Of a stretch of DNA of 64,000 bases, positions 28,125 through 38,288 are shown piece by piece (position 1 is the first letter of the stretch; each line of letters begins with the position of its first letter). The stretch comes from DAHVFK01 sp963755395. Its GTDB lineage: Bacteria; Pseudomonadota; Gammaproteobacteria; Burkholderiales; SG8-39. The translations under genes were made by a program, and so were the position numbers. Location: contig CAVWJJ010000002.1 in assembly GCA_963755395.1 (NCBI GenBank), positions 1 through 64,000 on the forward strand, written 5' to 3'. Under the pieces are notes generated by a model. That model was not told the origin of the DNA and did not search any database. It saw only the letters and a list, made by a program, of their open reading frames with translations.

Positions 28125-28975
28125 TTTGCCTCTATCCGCAGTGCGCTGCGCACCGTGTTTGCGATCAGCATTGCGACCGTCATCGGCCCGACTCCGCCTG
28201 GCACGGGCGAGATCAGGCCCGCCACACGCCTGACCGCGTCGAAATCGACGTCTCCCGCAAGCTTGCCGTCCGGCAGGCGGTTGGTGCCGACGTCGATCAC
28301 GCAGGCGCCGGGCTTGACCATGTCCGCCGTGATCAGGCCCGGGCGTCCCGCGGCGGCCACCAGCACGTCCGCGCGCCGGGTCGTATCGGCCAGCGCGGGC
28401 GTCTTGGAGTGGCAGATGGTGACGGTGGCGTCTCTTTGCAATAGCAGCAGCGCCAGAGGCTTGCCGACGACGTTCGAGCGTCCCACCACCACCGCGTGCC
28501 GGCCGGCGAGCGGCACATGCTCGTGCTCGAGCATGCGCATGATCCCGGCCGGGGTGCAGGGAACGAAGCCCGGTCGACCCGCGGCAAGCGCACCGAGGCT
28601 TTCGAGGTGGAAGCCGTCGACGTCCTTGGCGGGCGATACCGCGTCGAGGATGTGCGATACGTCGAGCGATCGCGGCAGCGGCAGCTGGATCAGAATGCCG
28701 TGCACGCCGGGATCGTTGTTCAGCCCTTCGATGCGCGCGACCAGCGTCGCCTCGGGCACGTCGTGCGCGTATTCGTGCAACTCCCAGCGAATTCCGGTCT
28801 GTTCGCAGGCGCGGATCTTGTTGCGCACATAAAGACGGGAGGCGGGGTCGTCGCCGGCAAGCACCACCGCGAGGCCGGGGCGTACGCCGCGCGCCGCCAG
28901 CGTCTGGATCGTCTGCGCGAGCGATTCGCGCACCGCGATCGCAAGCGATTTTCCATCGATGATTTTCGCGCTCAT
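28121..28975 (-). CDS. folD: bifunctional methylenetetrahydrofolate dehydrogenase/cyclohydrolase
   Basis: A 284-residue enzyme that interconverts methylene-, methenyl- and 10-formyl-THF. Motifs: VLAGDDPASRLYVRNKIRACEQTGI with the catalytic Lys, ILIQLPLPRSLD, CTPAGIMRML, VVVGRSNVVGKPLALLLL for NADP, and the C-terminal DVDFDAVRRVAGLISPVPGGVGPMT. First gene of a minus-strand operon with prlC and the glutaredoxin fusion. It is divergent from aceE across a 198 bp gap that holds the aceE promoter. Confidence 0.95.
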   Translation of the reverse strand: MSAKIIDGKSLAIAVRESLAQTIQTLAARGVRPGLAVVLAGDDPASRLYVRNKIRACEQTGIRWELHEYAHDVPEATLVARIEGLNNDPGVHGILIQLPLPRSLDVSHILDAVSPAKDVDGFHLESLGALAAGRPGFVPCTPAGIMRMLEHEHVPLAGRHAVVVGRSNVVGKPLALLLLQRDATVTICHSKTPALADTTRRADVLVAAAGRPGLITADMVKPGACVIDVGTNRLPDGKLAGDVDFDAVRRVAGLISPVPGGVGPMTVAMLIANTVRSALRIEAK

Positions 28976-29031
28976 GCTGCTACCGGGCGGGAAAGGGCGG
29001 GCAGTCTAACACCGGGTCGGACGCAGCGGCT

Positions 29032-29060
29032 TTGCACATCGCAAGATGATGTTTTACAAT
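29032..29060 (+). promoter_or_regulatory. sigma-70 promoter of the aceE operon
   Basis: TTGCAC (29032-29037) and TACAAT (29055-29060) are 17 bp apart, a near-consensus pair. Transcription would start around 29067, leaving a leader of roughly 105 bases before ATG 29174, which is preceded by GGAGAGG. Confidence 0.7.
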
Positions 29061-29173
29061 ATGCAATGGCGGTTTGAGCGGCCGCGTCGGGCGTATTAAG
29101 CTTGGTCGCGTCTGACCGTGCACGCGCTCACGAGGCGCGCCCGACGCATAAAGCCACGAGCTTGGAGAGGAAC

Positions 29174-31873
29174 ATGTCCGCCGTTCCGCAGTCGCCTGCC
29201 GCAAACGATCCCGACGAGTTGGAAACCAAGGAGTGGCTCGAGGCCCTCGAGGCGGTGCTGGAGCGCGAGGGCCCGGAGAGGGCGCACTACCTGCTTGAGC
29301 AGCTGGTGGAAAAGGCGCGCCGTTCGGGCGCCTACATTCCCTTTTCCAGCCACGACGGCCTACATCAATACCATTCCGCCGCACCTCGAGGAGCGCTCGC
29401 CGGGGGATCACGCGCTCGAGGACCGCATCCGTTCCTACTGCCGCTGGAACGCGATGGTCATGGTGGCGCGCGCAAACAAGAACGACGACGAACTGGGCGG
29501 TCACATCGCGAGCTTCGCCTCGGTCGGCACGCTGTTCGGGCATCGGCTTCAACCACTTCTGGCACGCGCCCTCCGACGGCCACGGCGGCGACCTGATCTA
29601 CTTCCAGGGGCATTCCGCGCCCGGCATCTACGCGCGCGCGCAGCTGGAAGGCCGCCTGAGCGAAGAGCAGATGCTCAACTTCCGCCGCGAGGTCGACGGC
29701 AAGGGCATCTCCTCCTATCCGCATCCCTGGCTGATGCCGGACTTCTGGCAGTTCCCTACGGTCTCGATGGGTCTGGGGCCGATCCAGGCGATCTACCAGG
29801 CGCGCTTCCTGAAGTACCTGCACGCGCGCGGACTGGCGAACGCCGAGAACCGCAAGGTGTGGTGCTTCTGCGGCGACGGCGAGATGGACGAGCCCGAATC
29901 GCTCGGCGCCATCGGCATGGCCGCGCGCGAGAAGCTCGACAACCTGATCTTCGTCGTCAACTGCAACCTGCAGCGCCTCGACGGTCCGGTGCGCGGCAAC
30001 GGCAAGATCATCCAGGAGCTCGAAGCCGATTTCCGCGGCGCCGGCTGGAACGTGATCAAGCTGATCTGGGGCTCGTACTGGGACCCGCTGCTGGCGCGCG
30101 ACAAGGACGGCACTCCTGCTGCGATTGATGAAGGAAACGGTCGACGGCGAGTACCAGAACTTCAAGGCGAACGACGGCGCGTTCGTGCGCAAGCACTTCT
30201 TCGGCAAGTACCCGAAGCTGCTCGAGATGGTATCGCGCATGACCGACGAGGACATCTGGCGCCTGAACCGCGGCGGCCACGATCCGCACAAGATCTACGC
30301 GGCCTACGCGGCGGCGGTGAAGCACAAGGGCCAGCCGACGGTGATCCTCGCCAAGACGATCAAGGGCTTCGGCATGGGCAAGCAGGGCGAGGCGAAGAAC
30401 ACCCACCAGCAATCGAAGAAGGTCGACGTGGAAACGATCCGCGGCATTCCGCGACCGCTTCAACATCCCGATCCCGGACGACCAAGCTCGAGAAACTGCC
30501 GTTCTACATTCCGGCCCGCCGATTCGCCGGAAATGAAGTACCTGCACGAGCGCCGCCGGGCGCTCGGCGGCTATCTGCCGCAGCGGCGCACCAAGGCGGA
30601 CGCGCCTCCGGTGCCGCCGCCGCTCGCTGCGCTCGAGTCCCTGCTCAAGGGATCCGAGGGGCGCGAGATCTCGACCACCATGGCATTCGTGCGCATCCTC
30701 ACTGCGCTGCTGCGCGACAAGGCGCTCGGCAAGCACGTCGTGCCGATCGTTCCCGACGAGGCGCGCACCTTCGGCATGGAAGGCATGTTCCGCCAGCTCG
30801 GCATCTACTCTGCCGAGGGCCAGAAGTACGAGCCGGTCGACCGCGATCAGCTGATGTACTACCGGGAGGACAAGTCGGGCCAGATCCTGGAGGAAGGCAT
30901 CAACGAGGCGGGCGCGTTCTCGTCCTGGATCGCCGCCGCGACCTCCTACAGCCACCAGCAACCTGGCGATGGTGCCGTTCTACATCTTCTACTCGATGTT
31001 CGGCCTGCAGCGCGTCGGCGATCTCGCCTGGGCGGCCGGCGACCAGCGCGCGCGCGGCTTCCTGATCGGCGGCACCGCGGGGCGCACCACCCTGAACGGC
31101 GAGGGCCTGCAGCACGAGGACGGACACTCGCATGTGCTGTCGTCGGTGATTCCGAACTGCGTGTCCTACGACCCGACCTACGGCTATGAACTGGCGGTGA
31201 TCATCCAGGACGGCCTGCGCCGCATGGTGGCCAAGCAGGAGGACGTGTTCTACTACATCACCGTGATGAACGAGAACTACGCGCACCCCGGCGCTGCCCG
31301 AAGGCGCCGAGCAAGGCATCCTCAAGGGCATGTACCTGCTGCACGAATCCAAGTCGAAGGCCAAGGCACGGCGTGCAGCTGCATGGGCTCCGGCACCATC
31401 CTGCGCGAAGTGATGGCTGCCGCCGAGCTGCTCGAGCAGGACTGGGGCGTGGCGGCGGACGTATGGAGCGCGACCAGCTTCACCGAGCTGCGCCGCGACG
31501 GCCTCGCGGCGGAGCGCTGGAACCTGCTTCACCGCCGAAGACAAGCCGCGCGCTGCCCTATGTCGACGCAGTGCCTGGAAAAGCGCGCCGGCCCGGTCGT
31601 CGCGGCGACCGACTACATCAAGACCTTCGCCGACCAGATCCGCCCGTTCATTCCGGCCGACCGCCCCTACCGGGTGCTTGGCACCGACGGCTTCGGGCGC
31701 TCCGACTCGCGCGCCAAGCTGCGCTATTTCTTCGAAGTCGAACCGGCACTTCGTCGCCGTCGCGGCGCTGAAGGCGCTGGCCGACAAGGGCGACGGCAAG
31801 GCGAAGACCGTCTCGGAGGCGATCAAGAAGTACAGGCTCGATCCCGCAACAACCGGATCCGACCACCGTATGA
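29174..31873 (+). CDS. aceE: pyruvate dehydrogenase E1 component, homodimeric type, heavily frameshifted
   Basis: This thiamine-diphosphate enzyme decarboxylates pyruvate and acetylates lipoyl-E2. Frame pieces cover a full AceE: FRREVDGKGISSYPHPWLMPDFWQ, CGDGEMDEPESLGAIG (ThDP/Mg site), GGHDPHKIYAAY, TIKGFGMGKQGEAKNTHQ, IPDEARTFGMEG-like and TAGRTTLNGEGLQHEDGHSH, then VLGTDGFGRSDSR. Fifteen single extra bases break it: near 29348, 29541, 30115, 30446, 30483, 30514, 30953, 31290, 31372, 31382, 31533, 31552, 31565, 31740 and 31846. Removing them gives 894 residues, a normal length, and restores a TGA that overlaps the aceF ATG. Without the last correction the frame would read into aceF, a false E1-E2 fusion. 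Most likely an intact gene with sequence error. Confidence 0.9.
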
Positions 31874-33480
31874 AGGAGGTTCTAGTACCGGACATCGGCG
31901 ACTTCAAGGACGTCGAGGTGATCGAGGTCCTGGTCAAGTCGGGCGACGCGATCGAGAAGGAGCAGTCACTCATCACCCTCGAATCGGACAAGGCGACGAT
32001 GGAGATCCCGTCGCCGACCTCGGGCGTGGTGAAGGAGCTCAAGGTCAAGGTCGGCGACAAGATTTCGCAGGGCGCGCTGATCCTGATGGTCGAGGAAAAG
32101 GGTGCTCCGACCGACAAGCCTGCGCCGGCAACGGAAGGCAGCGGAAAGGGACAAGGAGCAGAACAAGCCCGCGGCCTCCGCACCGGAGACCGTGACGGTG
32201 CCCGACATCGGCGACTTCAAGGAAGTCGAGGTCATCGAGGTGCTGGTCAAGGCGGGCGACACGGTGACCAAGGAGCAGTCGCTGATCACGCTCGAGTCGG
32301 ACAAGGCGACGATGGAGATTCCGTCGCCGGCCGCCGGCGTGGTGAAGGAGCTCAAGGTCAAGGTCGGCGACAAGGTGTCCGAGGGTCAGCCGGTGCTGGT
32401 CATCGAGTCCGGGCGAAGGCGTGCCGGCGGCGCAACGCGTCCAAGCCCGCAGCGCGCCGGCCGCGGCGCCGACGTCGCCGCGCCCGTGGCCGCGGTGCCG
32501 ATGTCAGCGCCGCCGGCCCCGTGCCCGTCGGAGCCGAAGGAGGCGAACGCACCGCGCGGCCGCATGCCAGCCCTTCGGTGCGCAAGTTCGCGCGCGAGCT
32601 CGGCGTCGACCTTACCAAGGTGCGCGGCAGCGGGCCAAAGGGACGCGTCGCGCACGACGACGTGCAGGCATTCGTCAAGGGCGTCATGACGCAGGGCGCG
32701 GGCGCGTCGCCAACGCCGGCCGCGCGCGGCGGCGCCATGCCGTTCAACCTGCCGGCATGGCCCGAGGTCGATTTCGCCAAGTTCGGTCCGGTCGAGACCA
32801 AGCCGCTGTCGCGCATCAAGAAGCTCTCGGGCGGCAACCTGCACCGCAACTGGGTATCGATTCCGCACGTCACCCAGTTCGACGAGGCGGACATCACCGA
32901 CCTCGAGTCGTTCCGCAAGTCCAACACCGCGGTGACGGAAAAGCAGGGCTTCAAGCTGACGATGCTCGCGTTCCTGATCAAGGCCTGCGTCACCGCGCTG
33001 CGGCAGTACCCGCAGTTCAACGCCTCGCTCGACCCCAAGGCGGAGAATTTGGTGCTCAAGAAGTACTACCACATCGGGGTCGCGGTCGACACGCCTGACG
33101 GCCTGGTGGTGCCGGTGGTCCGGGATGCCGACCGCAAGGGCGTTTTCGACCTGGCGCGCGAGCTGTCCGAGACCTCGAAGCTGGCGCGCGACAAGAAGCT
33201 CAAGCCCGGCGACATGCAGGGCGGGACTTTCTCGATCTCGAGCCTGGGAGGCATCGGCGGCACCGCCTTCACGCCGATCATCAACGCGCCCGAGGTGGCG
33301 ATCCTGGGCGTGTCGCGCTCGGTGATGCGGCCGGTGTGGGACGGCAAGGCCTTCGCGCCGCGCCTGATGCTGCCGCTGTCGCTGTCGTACGACCACCGCG
33401 TGATCGACGGCGCCGCCGCCGCGCGTTTCACCAGCTACCTCGCGTCGGTGCTGTCCGACATCCGCCGCTCGCTGCTCTGA
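31870..33480 (+). CDS. aceF: pyruvate dehydrogenase E2, dihydrolipoamide acetyltransferase, frameshifted
   Basis: E2 core of PDH. Two lipoyl domains (lipoyl Lys in LESDKATMEIPSP) lie at about residues 1-75 and 108-180. A Pro/Ala linker follows, then the subunit-binding domain (SPSVRKFARELGVDLTKVRGSGPKGRV) and the catalytic domain ending in LSYDHRVIDGAAAARF with the active His. Extra bases are clear near 32149 and 32415. The linker (about 32420-32570) needs at least one more change and I could not resolve its frame by eye. The total is compatible with three extra bases and about 535 residues. ATG 31870 overlaps the restored aceE stop. Confidence 0.88.
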   Translation: MKEVLVPDIGDFKDVEVIEVLVKSGDAIEKEQSLITLESDKATMEIPSPTSGVVKELKVKVGDKISQGALILMVEEKGAPTDKPAPATEGSGKGQGAEQARGLRTGDRDGARHRRLQGSRGHRGAGQGGRHGDQGAVADHARVGQGDDGDSVAGRRRGEGAQGQGRRQGVRGSAGAGHRVRAKACRRRNASKPAARRPRRRRRRARGRGADVSAAGPVPVGAEGGERTARPHASPSVRKFARELGVDLTKVRGSGPKGRVAHDDVQAFVKGVMTQGAGASPTPAARGGAMPFNLPAWPEVDFAKFGPVETKPLSRIKKLSGGNLHRNWVSIPHVTQFDEADITDLESFRKSNTAVTEKQGFKLTMLAFLIKACVTALRQYPQFNASLDPKAENLVLKKYYHIGVAVDTPDGLVVPVVRDADRKGVFDLARELSETSKLARDKKLKPGDMQGGTFSISSLGGIGGTAFTPIINAPEVAILGVSRSVMRPVWDGKAFAPRLMLPLSLSYDHRVIDGAAAARFTSYLASVLSDIRRSLL

Positions 33481-33712
33481 GATGGCCAACCTGACCGAAG
33501 TGAAGGTCCCCGACATCGGCGACTTCAAGGACGTCGAGGTGATCGAGGTGCTGGTCAAGCCGGGCGACGCCGTGGCGAAGGAGCAGTCGCTCATCACGCT
33601 CGAATCGGACAAGGCGACGATGGAGATTCCGTCGCCGGCCGCCGGAGTGGTGAAGGAGCTCAAGGTCAAGGTCGGCGACAAGCTGTCCGAGGGCTCGCCG
33701 GTGCTGATCCTC
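31876..33712. repeat. three near-identical lipoyl-domain coding repeats (two in aceF, one in lpdA)
   Basis: Segments of about 215 bp at roughly 31876-32095, 32194-32405 and 33500-33712 encode lipoyl domains that differ at only about a dozen of 73 residues. Long stretches of DNA are the same, for example around CTCGAATCGGACAAGGCGAC and GTGAAGGAGCTCAAGGTCAA. They are direct repeats within one operon and could recombine or confuse short-read assembly. Confidence 0.85.
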
Positions 33713-35208
33713 GAAGGCGGCGTGACGCAGGCGCCGCCCGCGCCGCCTGCCGCCAAGCCCGGACCCGCCGCGCAGCCGTCGACCGCTGCCGCCGGCGACA
33801 TCGAGTGCGATCTCGTGGTCCTGGGGTGCTGGCCCCGGAGGCTACTCGGCAGCCTTCCGCGCCGCCGATCTGGGACTGACGACGCTGCTGGTCGAGCGCT
33901 ATGCCACGCTCGGCGGCGTGTGCCTGAACGTCGGCTGCATTCCGTCCAAGGCGCTGCTGCACGCCGCGGCGATCGCCGATGCGGCACGGGCGCTCGCGCC
34001 TCACGGCATCGATTTCGGCGAGCCGAAGCTCGACCTCGACAAGCTGCGCGGGTTCAAGGACAAGGTCGTCGGCAAGCTCACCGGCGGGCTGGCGGGGATG
34101 GCGAAGGCGCGCAAGGTCACGGTGGTTCAGGGCGTCGGAAGCTTCGCGGATGCAAATCGCTTGAAGATTGAAACAAAGGATGGCCCGAAAACGGTCCATT
34201 TCAAGAGCGCGATCATCGCCGCCGGCTCGCAGGCGGCGAAGCTGCCGTTCCTGCCCCAGGATCCGCGCATCGTAGATTCGACCGGCGCGCTCGCGCTCAA
34301 GGCCGTGCCCAAGCGCATGCTGGTGATCGGCGGCGGGATCATCGGCCTGGAAATGGGTACGGTGTACTCGAGCCTCGGCGCGCGGCTGGACGTGGTCGAG
34401 ATGCTGGACGGCCTCATGCTCGGTGCGGACCGGGACCTGGTCGCGGTATGGCAGAAGTTCAATGCCGCCCGCTTCGACAACGTGATGCTGAAGACCAGGA
34501 CCGCGAAAGCGGAAGTCCAGAAGGACGGCATCAAGGTCTGGTTCGAGGGCGACGCCGCGCCCAAGGCGCCGCAGACCTACGATCTGGTGCTGGTCTCGGT
34601 GGGGCGCACGCCGAACGGCAAGAACATCGGCGCCGTGGCGGCGGGCGTCGCAGTCACCGAGCGCGGCTTCATCGAGGTCGATACGCAGATGCGCACCAAC
34701 GTGGCGCACATCTTCGCCATCGGCGACATCGCGCGAGCGCCGATGCTCGCGCACAAGGCGGTGCATGAGGGGCACGTAGCGGCGGAGGCCGCGGCGGGGC
34801 AGAAGGCGCATTTCGACGCGCGCGTGATCCCGTCGGTGGCCTATACCGACCCGGAGGTGGCCTGGGTCGGCCTGACCGAGGAAGAGGCGAAGCAGGCGGG
34901 CGCGAAGGTCGGTGTCGCCAAGTTCCCCTGGGCCGCGTCAGGCCGAGCGATCGCCAACGGGCGCGACGAAGGCTTCACCAAGCTGATTTTCGACGACCGA
35001 GACGCACCGCATCGTCGGCGGCGGCATCGTCGGCACCGGCGCGGGCGACCTGATCAGCGAGCTCGCGCTCGCGATCGAGATGGGCGCCGACGCCACCGAC
35101 ATCGGCAAGACTATCCATCCCCATCCGACGCTCGGCGAGTCGGTCGGCATGGCGGCGGAGCTCTACGAAGGGGTATGCACCGACCTGCCGCCACAACGCA
35201 AGCGATGA
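33482..35208 (+). CDS. lpdA: dihydrolipoamide dehydrogenase (E3) with N-terminal lipoyl domain, two frameshifts
   Basis: This flavoenzyme reoxidises dihydrolipoamide of PDH. It begins with a complete lipoyl domain and an Ala/Pro linker of about 25 residues. The FAD fold follows (DLVVLGAGPGGYSAAFRAADLG after correction), then the redox disulfide GGVCLNVGCIPSK, NAD motif VIGGGIIGLEMG, IFAIGDI and the interface HPHPTLGES with the catalytic His. Extra bases near 33827 and 34998 must be removed; length is then 574 residues. The fused lipoyl domain is a known betaproteobacterial form. Its stop overlaps the rpiA ATG. Confidence 0.92.
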
Positions 35209-35874
35209 CCCAGGACGAGCTCAAGCAGCTGGTCGCGCGCGAGGCACTCAAGCACGTGGTCGAGGACGCCGTGGTCGGCGTCGGCTCTGGGTCGACAGTC
35301 AACTTCTTCATCGACGCCCTGGCCGGGATCAAGGGCCGCATCGAGGGCGCGGTCGCCGCTTCCGAGTCGAGCGCCGAGCGCCTCAAGCGCCATGGCATAA
35401 GGGTGTTCGACCTGAACAGCGTCGATGCGCTGCCGGTCTATGTCGACGGGGCGGACGAGGTGAACGAGCACCTCGTACATGATCAAGGGCGGCGGCGGGG
35501 CGCTCACGCGCGAGAAGATCGTCGCCGCGGTCGCCAGGCGCTTCGTGTGCATCTGCGACGCCTCCAAGCTGGTGCCGGTGCTGGGCAAGTTCCCGCTGCC
35601 GCTGGAGGTGGTCCCGATGGCGCGCAGCTACGTCGGGCGCGAGCTGCTCAGGCTCGGCGGCCAGCCCGAGCTGCGCCAGAACTTCCGCACCGACAACGGC
35701 AATCTGATCATCGACTGCTACGGGCTGAGCATCGTCGATCCGCCCAGGCTCGAGGCCGAGCTGAACAACATTGCGGGCGTGGTCAGCAACGGCATTTTCG
35801 CGCGCCGCGGCGCAGACCTGCTGCTGCTGGGAGGGCCGCAGGGGGTACGCAGCCTCACTGTCACGCAACCGTAA
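35205..35874 (+). CDS. rpiA: ribose-5-phosphate isomerase A, one frameshift
   Basis: Interconverts ribose-5-P and ribulose-5-P, feeding both the pentose phosphate pathway and the Calvin cycle. Motifs: VGVGSGSTVNFFIDAL (phosphate loop), DGADEVN, and after correction MIKGGGGALTREKIVA with the catalytic Glu region. One extra base near 35475 splits it; corrected length is 222 residues. ATG overlaps the lpdA stop, so it is the last gene of the PDH operon. Given the cbb operon in the same window, it may supply that cycle too. Confidence 0.93.
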
Positions 35875-35886
35875 TGAGGCTATACT
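35858..35886 (+). promoter_or_regulatory. possible Pho box with -10 element upstream of phoU
   Basis: CTGTCAC-GCAA-CCGTAAT (35858-35875) matches the PhoB repeat CTGTCAY-N4-CTGTMAY at all but one base. TATACT (35881-35886) follows as a -10. The element overlaps the end of rpiA and lies 28 bp before the phoU ATG. The box-to--10 spacing is shorter than in E. coli pho promoters. Confidence 0.5.
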
Positions 35887-35914
35887 AAATTCCTCTGCTA
35901 ACTGCGAAAAACCC

Positions 35915-36613
35915 ATGGCCGAGCACACTTCCAAGCAATTCGACGCCGAGCTGGAAAGCGTGCGCTCGCGCGTGCTGCACATGGGCGGTCTGGTGGAGCA
36001 GCAGATCACGCGCGCGATGGAGGCACTGATCTCGGGCGACATGGAGCTGATCGAAAAGACGATCGCCGACGACCACCGCGTGAACGCGCTCGAAGTCGAG
36101 CTGGACGAATCCTGCAGCCACATCATCGCGCGCCGCCAGCCGGCTGCGGGTGACCTGCGCCTGCTGATCACGGTGATCAAGACCATCACCGACCTGGAGC
36201 GCATCGGCGACGAGGCGGAAAAGATCGCCCGCATGGCCAAGCTGATCCACGGCGCGGGGCGGATGCACATGCCGCGCATGGACCTGTCCAACGTCGCCGA
36301 CCGCGCGCTTGCGATGCTGCGCCAGTCGCTGGATGCCTTCGCCCGGCTGGACGTCAGCGAGGCGATGGCGGTGGTGCGTCAGGACAGCGCGGTGGACGAC
36401 CAGTTCCGCGCCATCATGCGCCAGCTCATCACCTTCATGATGGAAGATCCGCGCACCATCACCCGTTCGCTCGAGATTCTATTCATCGCCAAGGCGATCG
36501 AGCGCATCGGCGACCACTCGAAGAACATGGCCGAGTACGTCATCTACATGGCCAAGGGCCGCGACGTGCGGCACGTTTCCATCGACGAGATGGAAAAGGA
36601 AATCCTGGAATAG
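35915..36613 (+). CDS. phoU: phosphate signalling protein PhoU
   Basis: A 232-residue all-helical protein with two three-helix PhoU repeats. Metal-cluster motifs are visible in each: ERIGDEAEKIARM and ERIGDHSKNMAEY. It restrains PhoR/PhoB signalling when phosphate is plentiful and modulates Pst transport. The pst, phoR and phoB genes are not adjacent here. ATG 35915 (MAEHTSKQFDAELE) is the conserved start; no strong Shine-Dalgarno was seen. A candidate Pho box precedes it. Confidence 0.95.
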   Translation: MAEHTSKQFDAELESVRSRVLHMGGLVEQQITRAMEALISGDMELIEKTIADDHRVNALEVELDESCSHIIARRQPAAGDLRLLITVIKTITDLERIGDEAEKIARMAKLIHGAGRMHMPRMDLSNVADRALAMLRQSLDAFARLDVSEAMAVVRQDSAVDDQFRAIMRQLITFMMEDPRTITRSLEILFIAKAIERIGDHSKNMAEYVIYMAKGRDVRHVSIDEMEKEILE

Positions 36614-36622
36614 GGCGAAGGG

Positions 36623-36901
36623 TTACTTCGCCTGCGTCGGCGGCACGTAGCCCTGCGCGACGTCGGCGCCCTCGCCGAAGAAGTGCTTTTCCATCTGCTC
36701 GGCGAGGTATTTGCGCGCCTTCGGGTCGGCCAGGTTGAGCCGGTTCTCGTTTACCAGCATCGTCTGGTGGCGCAGCCACTGCTGCCACGCCTCTTTCGAG
36801 ACGTTCTCGTACAACCGCTTGCCGAGCTCGCCCGGATAGGGCGGCAGGTCCAGTCCTTCCGCTTCGCGCCCGAGCTTGACGCATTTGACCATTCTTGCCA
36901 T
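36623..36901 (-). CDS. yggX: oxidative damage protection / Fe(II)-trafficking protein YggX
   Basis: A 92-residue protein with the family's strongly conserved opening (ARMVKCVKLGREAEGLDLPPYPG) including the single Cys near position 7. WQQWLRHQTMLVNENRLNLADPKARKYL and EKHFFGEG follow. It protects Fe-S enzymes and is thought to handle Fe(II). It is convergent with phoU (9 bp apart) and 29 bp downstream of argA on the same strand, where it is probably co-transcribed. Confidence 0.95.
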   Translation of the reverse strand: MARMVKCVKLGREAEGLDLPPYPGELGKRLYENVSKEAWQQWLRHQTMLVNENRLNLADPKARKYLAEQMEKHFFGEGADVAQGYVPPTQAK

Positions 36902-36930
36902 GGGGATTCCGTTCGGTTTGATCCGCCAGA

Positions 36931-38250
36931 TTATATTCTCTTGACGAAGACCTTCGAGCCTCGCTTCCAGTTGTACAGCTCGCGCCGTTCGCTCGGCAGG
37001 GCCGCGACGTCGGTGGCGACGAAGCCCTGGTCTAGGAACCAGTGCGCAGCGCGCGTGGTCAGCGCGAAGATCTTGCGCAGGCGCAAGGCCTTGGCGCGAT
37101 CCTCGCATGCCTGCAGCAGGAGCTCGCCGATCCCCGCATCGCGGTAGTCGGGTGTCACGGCCACGCAGGCGAATTCGGCGCTCTTCTCCGAGGGGTAGGG
37201 GTACAGCGCCGCACAGCCCAGCAGCACGCCGTCGTGCTCGATCACCTGGAAGTTGCCGATCTCGCGCTCGAGCAACTCACGGCTGCGCTTGACCAGGGTG
37301 CCGTCGGCCTCGAGCGGCTCGATCAGGGAGATGATCGAGCCGATGTCCTCAACCCGCGCGGGCCGCAGCTTCTGCACCGGGTCGGCAGTGAGCATGGTGC
37401 CCACGCCATAGTGCGTGAACAGCTCGAGCAGCATCGCACCAGGGGCTCGGCGCGTGATGAGGTGCGCGCGCCCCACGCCCGCCGCCAGGGCGCGCAGGGC
37501 ATGCTCCAGCGCGCGCGTCGTCGATGCGCCGAGTTCGCCCTTCTTCAGCAGCGCCTGCGCCTCGTGCGCGGTCAGCTCGGCCAGCACCTCGCTCTTGCGG
37601 TCGGTGGGCAGCCGGTCGGTGAAGATGAGCAGCTTGTCGGCCTTGAGCGCGATCGCAACGCTTTCGGCCACGTCCTCCCAGGCGAGGTTGAACACCTCCC
37701 CGGTGGGGGAATAGCCGATGTTGGGCACGAGCACCACCTCGCCCGCGTCGAGGCGCCGTGCGATGGCCGTGGCGTCCACTTTGCGCACCGCACCGGTGAA
37801 CTGGAAGTCGGTTCCGTCGACCACGCCGATCGGGCGCGCAGTGATGAAGTTGCCCGAGGCGACGCGAATCCGGGCCCCCGCCATGGGGGAGTTCGGCAGC
37901 CCCTGCGACAGCAGCGCCTCGATCTCGACCCTCAGCACGCCGGCGGCGTGCTTGACGGCCACCAGCGCCGCCTCGTCGGTCACGCGCAGGCCTCGTGCGT
38001 AGTGCGAGCGCTGCTTCTTGGTCTTGAGCTCGGCTTCGATCTGTGGCCGCGCGCCGTGCACCAGCACCAGGCGTATGCCCAGCGCCGCGAGCAGGTTCAG
38101 GTCGTGCACAAACTGCGCGAAGCGCGCACGCTCGCTCACCAGCTCGCCGCCGAAGGCGATCACGAAGCTGCGCCCACGGAACGCGTGCACGTAGGGCGCG
38201 GCCTGGCGGAACCAGCGCACGAAGGCTTCGGGGCTGGGCGGAGAGCTCAT
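36931..38250 (-). CDS. argA: N-acetylglutamate synthase
   Basis: A 439-residue enzyme for the first step of arginine synthesis. An amino-acid-kinase domain (FVIAFGGELV, LVLVHGARPQIE, NIGYSPTGEVFNL) is followed by a GNAT acetyltransferase domain (IGNFQVIEHDGVLLGCAALYPYP, AGIGELLLQACEDRAKALRLRKIFALTTRAAHWF). This is the classical ArgA architecture. ATG 38250 (MSSPPSPEAFVRWFRQAAPYV) is chosen because homology begins there. Arginine feedback is expected from the family. Frame intact. Confidence 0.93.
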   Translation of the reverse strand: MSSPPSPEAFVRWFRQAAPYVHAFRGRSFVIAFGGELVSERARFAQFVHDLNLLAALGIRLVLVHGARPQIEAELKTKKQRSHYARGLRVTDEAALVAVKHAAGVLRVEIEALLSQGLPNSPMAGARIRVASGNFITARPIGVVDGTDFQFTGAVRKVDATAIARRLDAGEVVLVPNIGYSPTGEVFNLAWEDVAESVAIALKADKLLIFTDRLPTDRKSEVLAELTAHEAQALLKKGELGASTTRALEHALRALAAGVGRAHLITRRAPGAMLLELFTHYGVGTMLTADPVQKLRPARVEDIGSIISLIEPLEADGTLVKRSRELLEREIGNFQVIEHDGVLLGCAALYPYPSEKSAEFACVAVTPDYRDAGIGELLLQACEDRAKALRLRKIFALTTRAAHWFLDQGFVATDVAALPSERRELYNWKRGSKVFVKRI

Positions 38251-38288
38251 GCGATTCCAGGGTCGTCGCGGATCGCGGAATTCTAAGC

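Noticed and set aside
26076..28832. Long plus-strand open frame opposite prlC and folD
   Set aside because: Low-complexity antisense translation with no start context. The minus-strand genes are unambiguous.
31740..32100. An E1-E2 (AceE-AceF) fusion protein
   Set aside because: The continuous frame exists only because of an extra base near 31846. Removing it restores a TGA that overlaps the aceF ATG.
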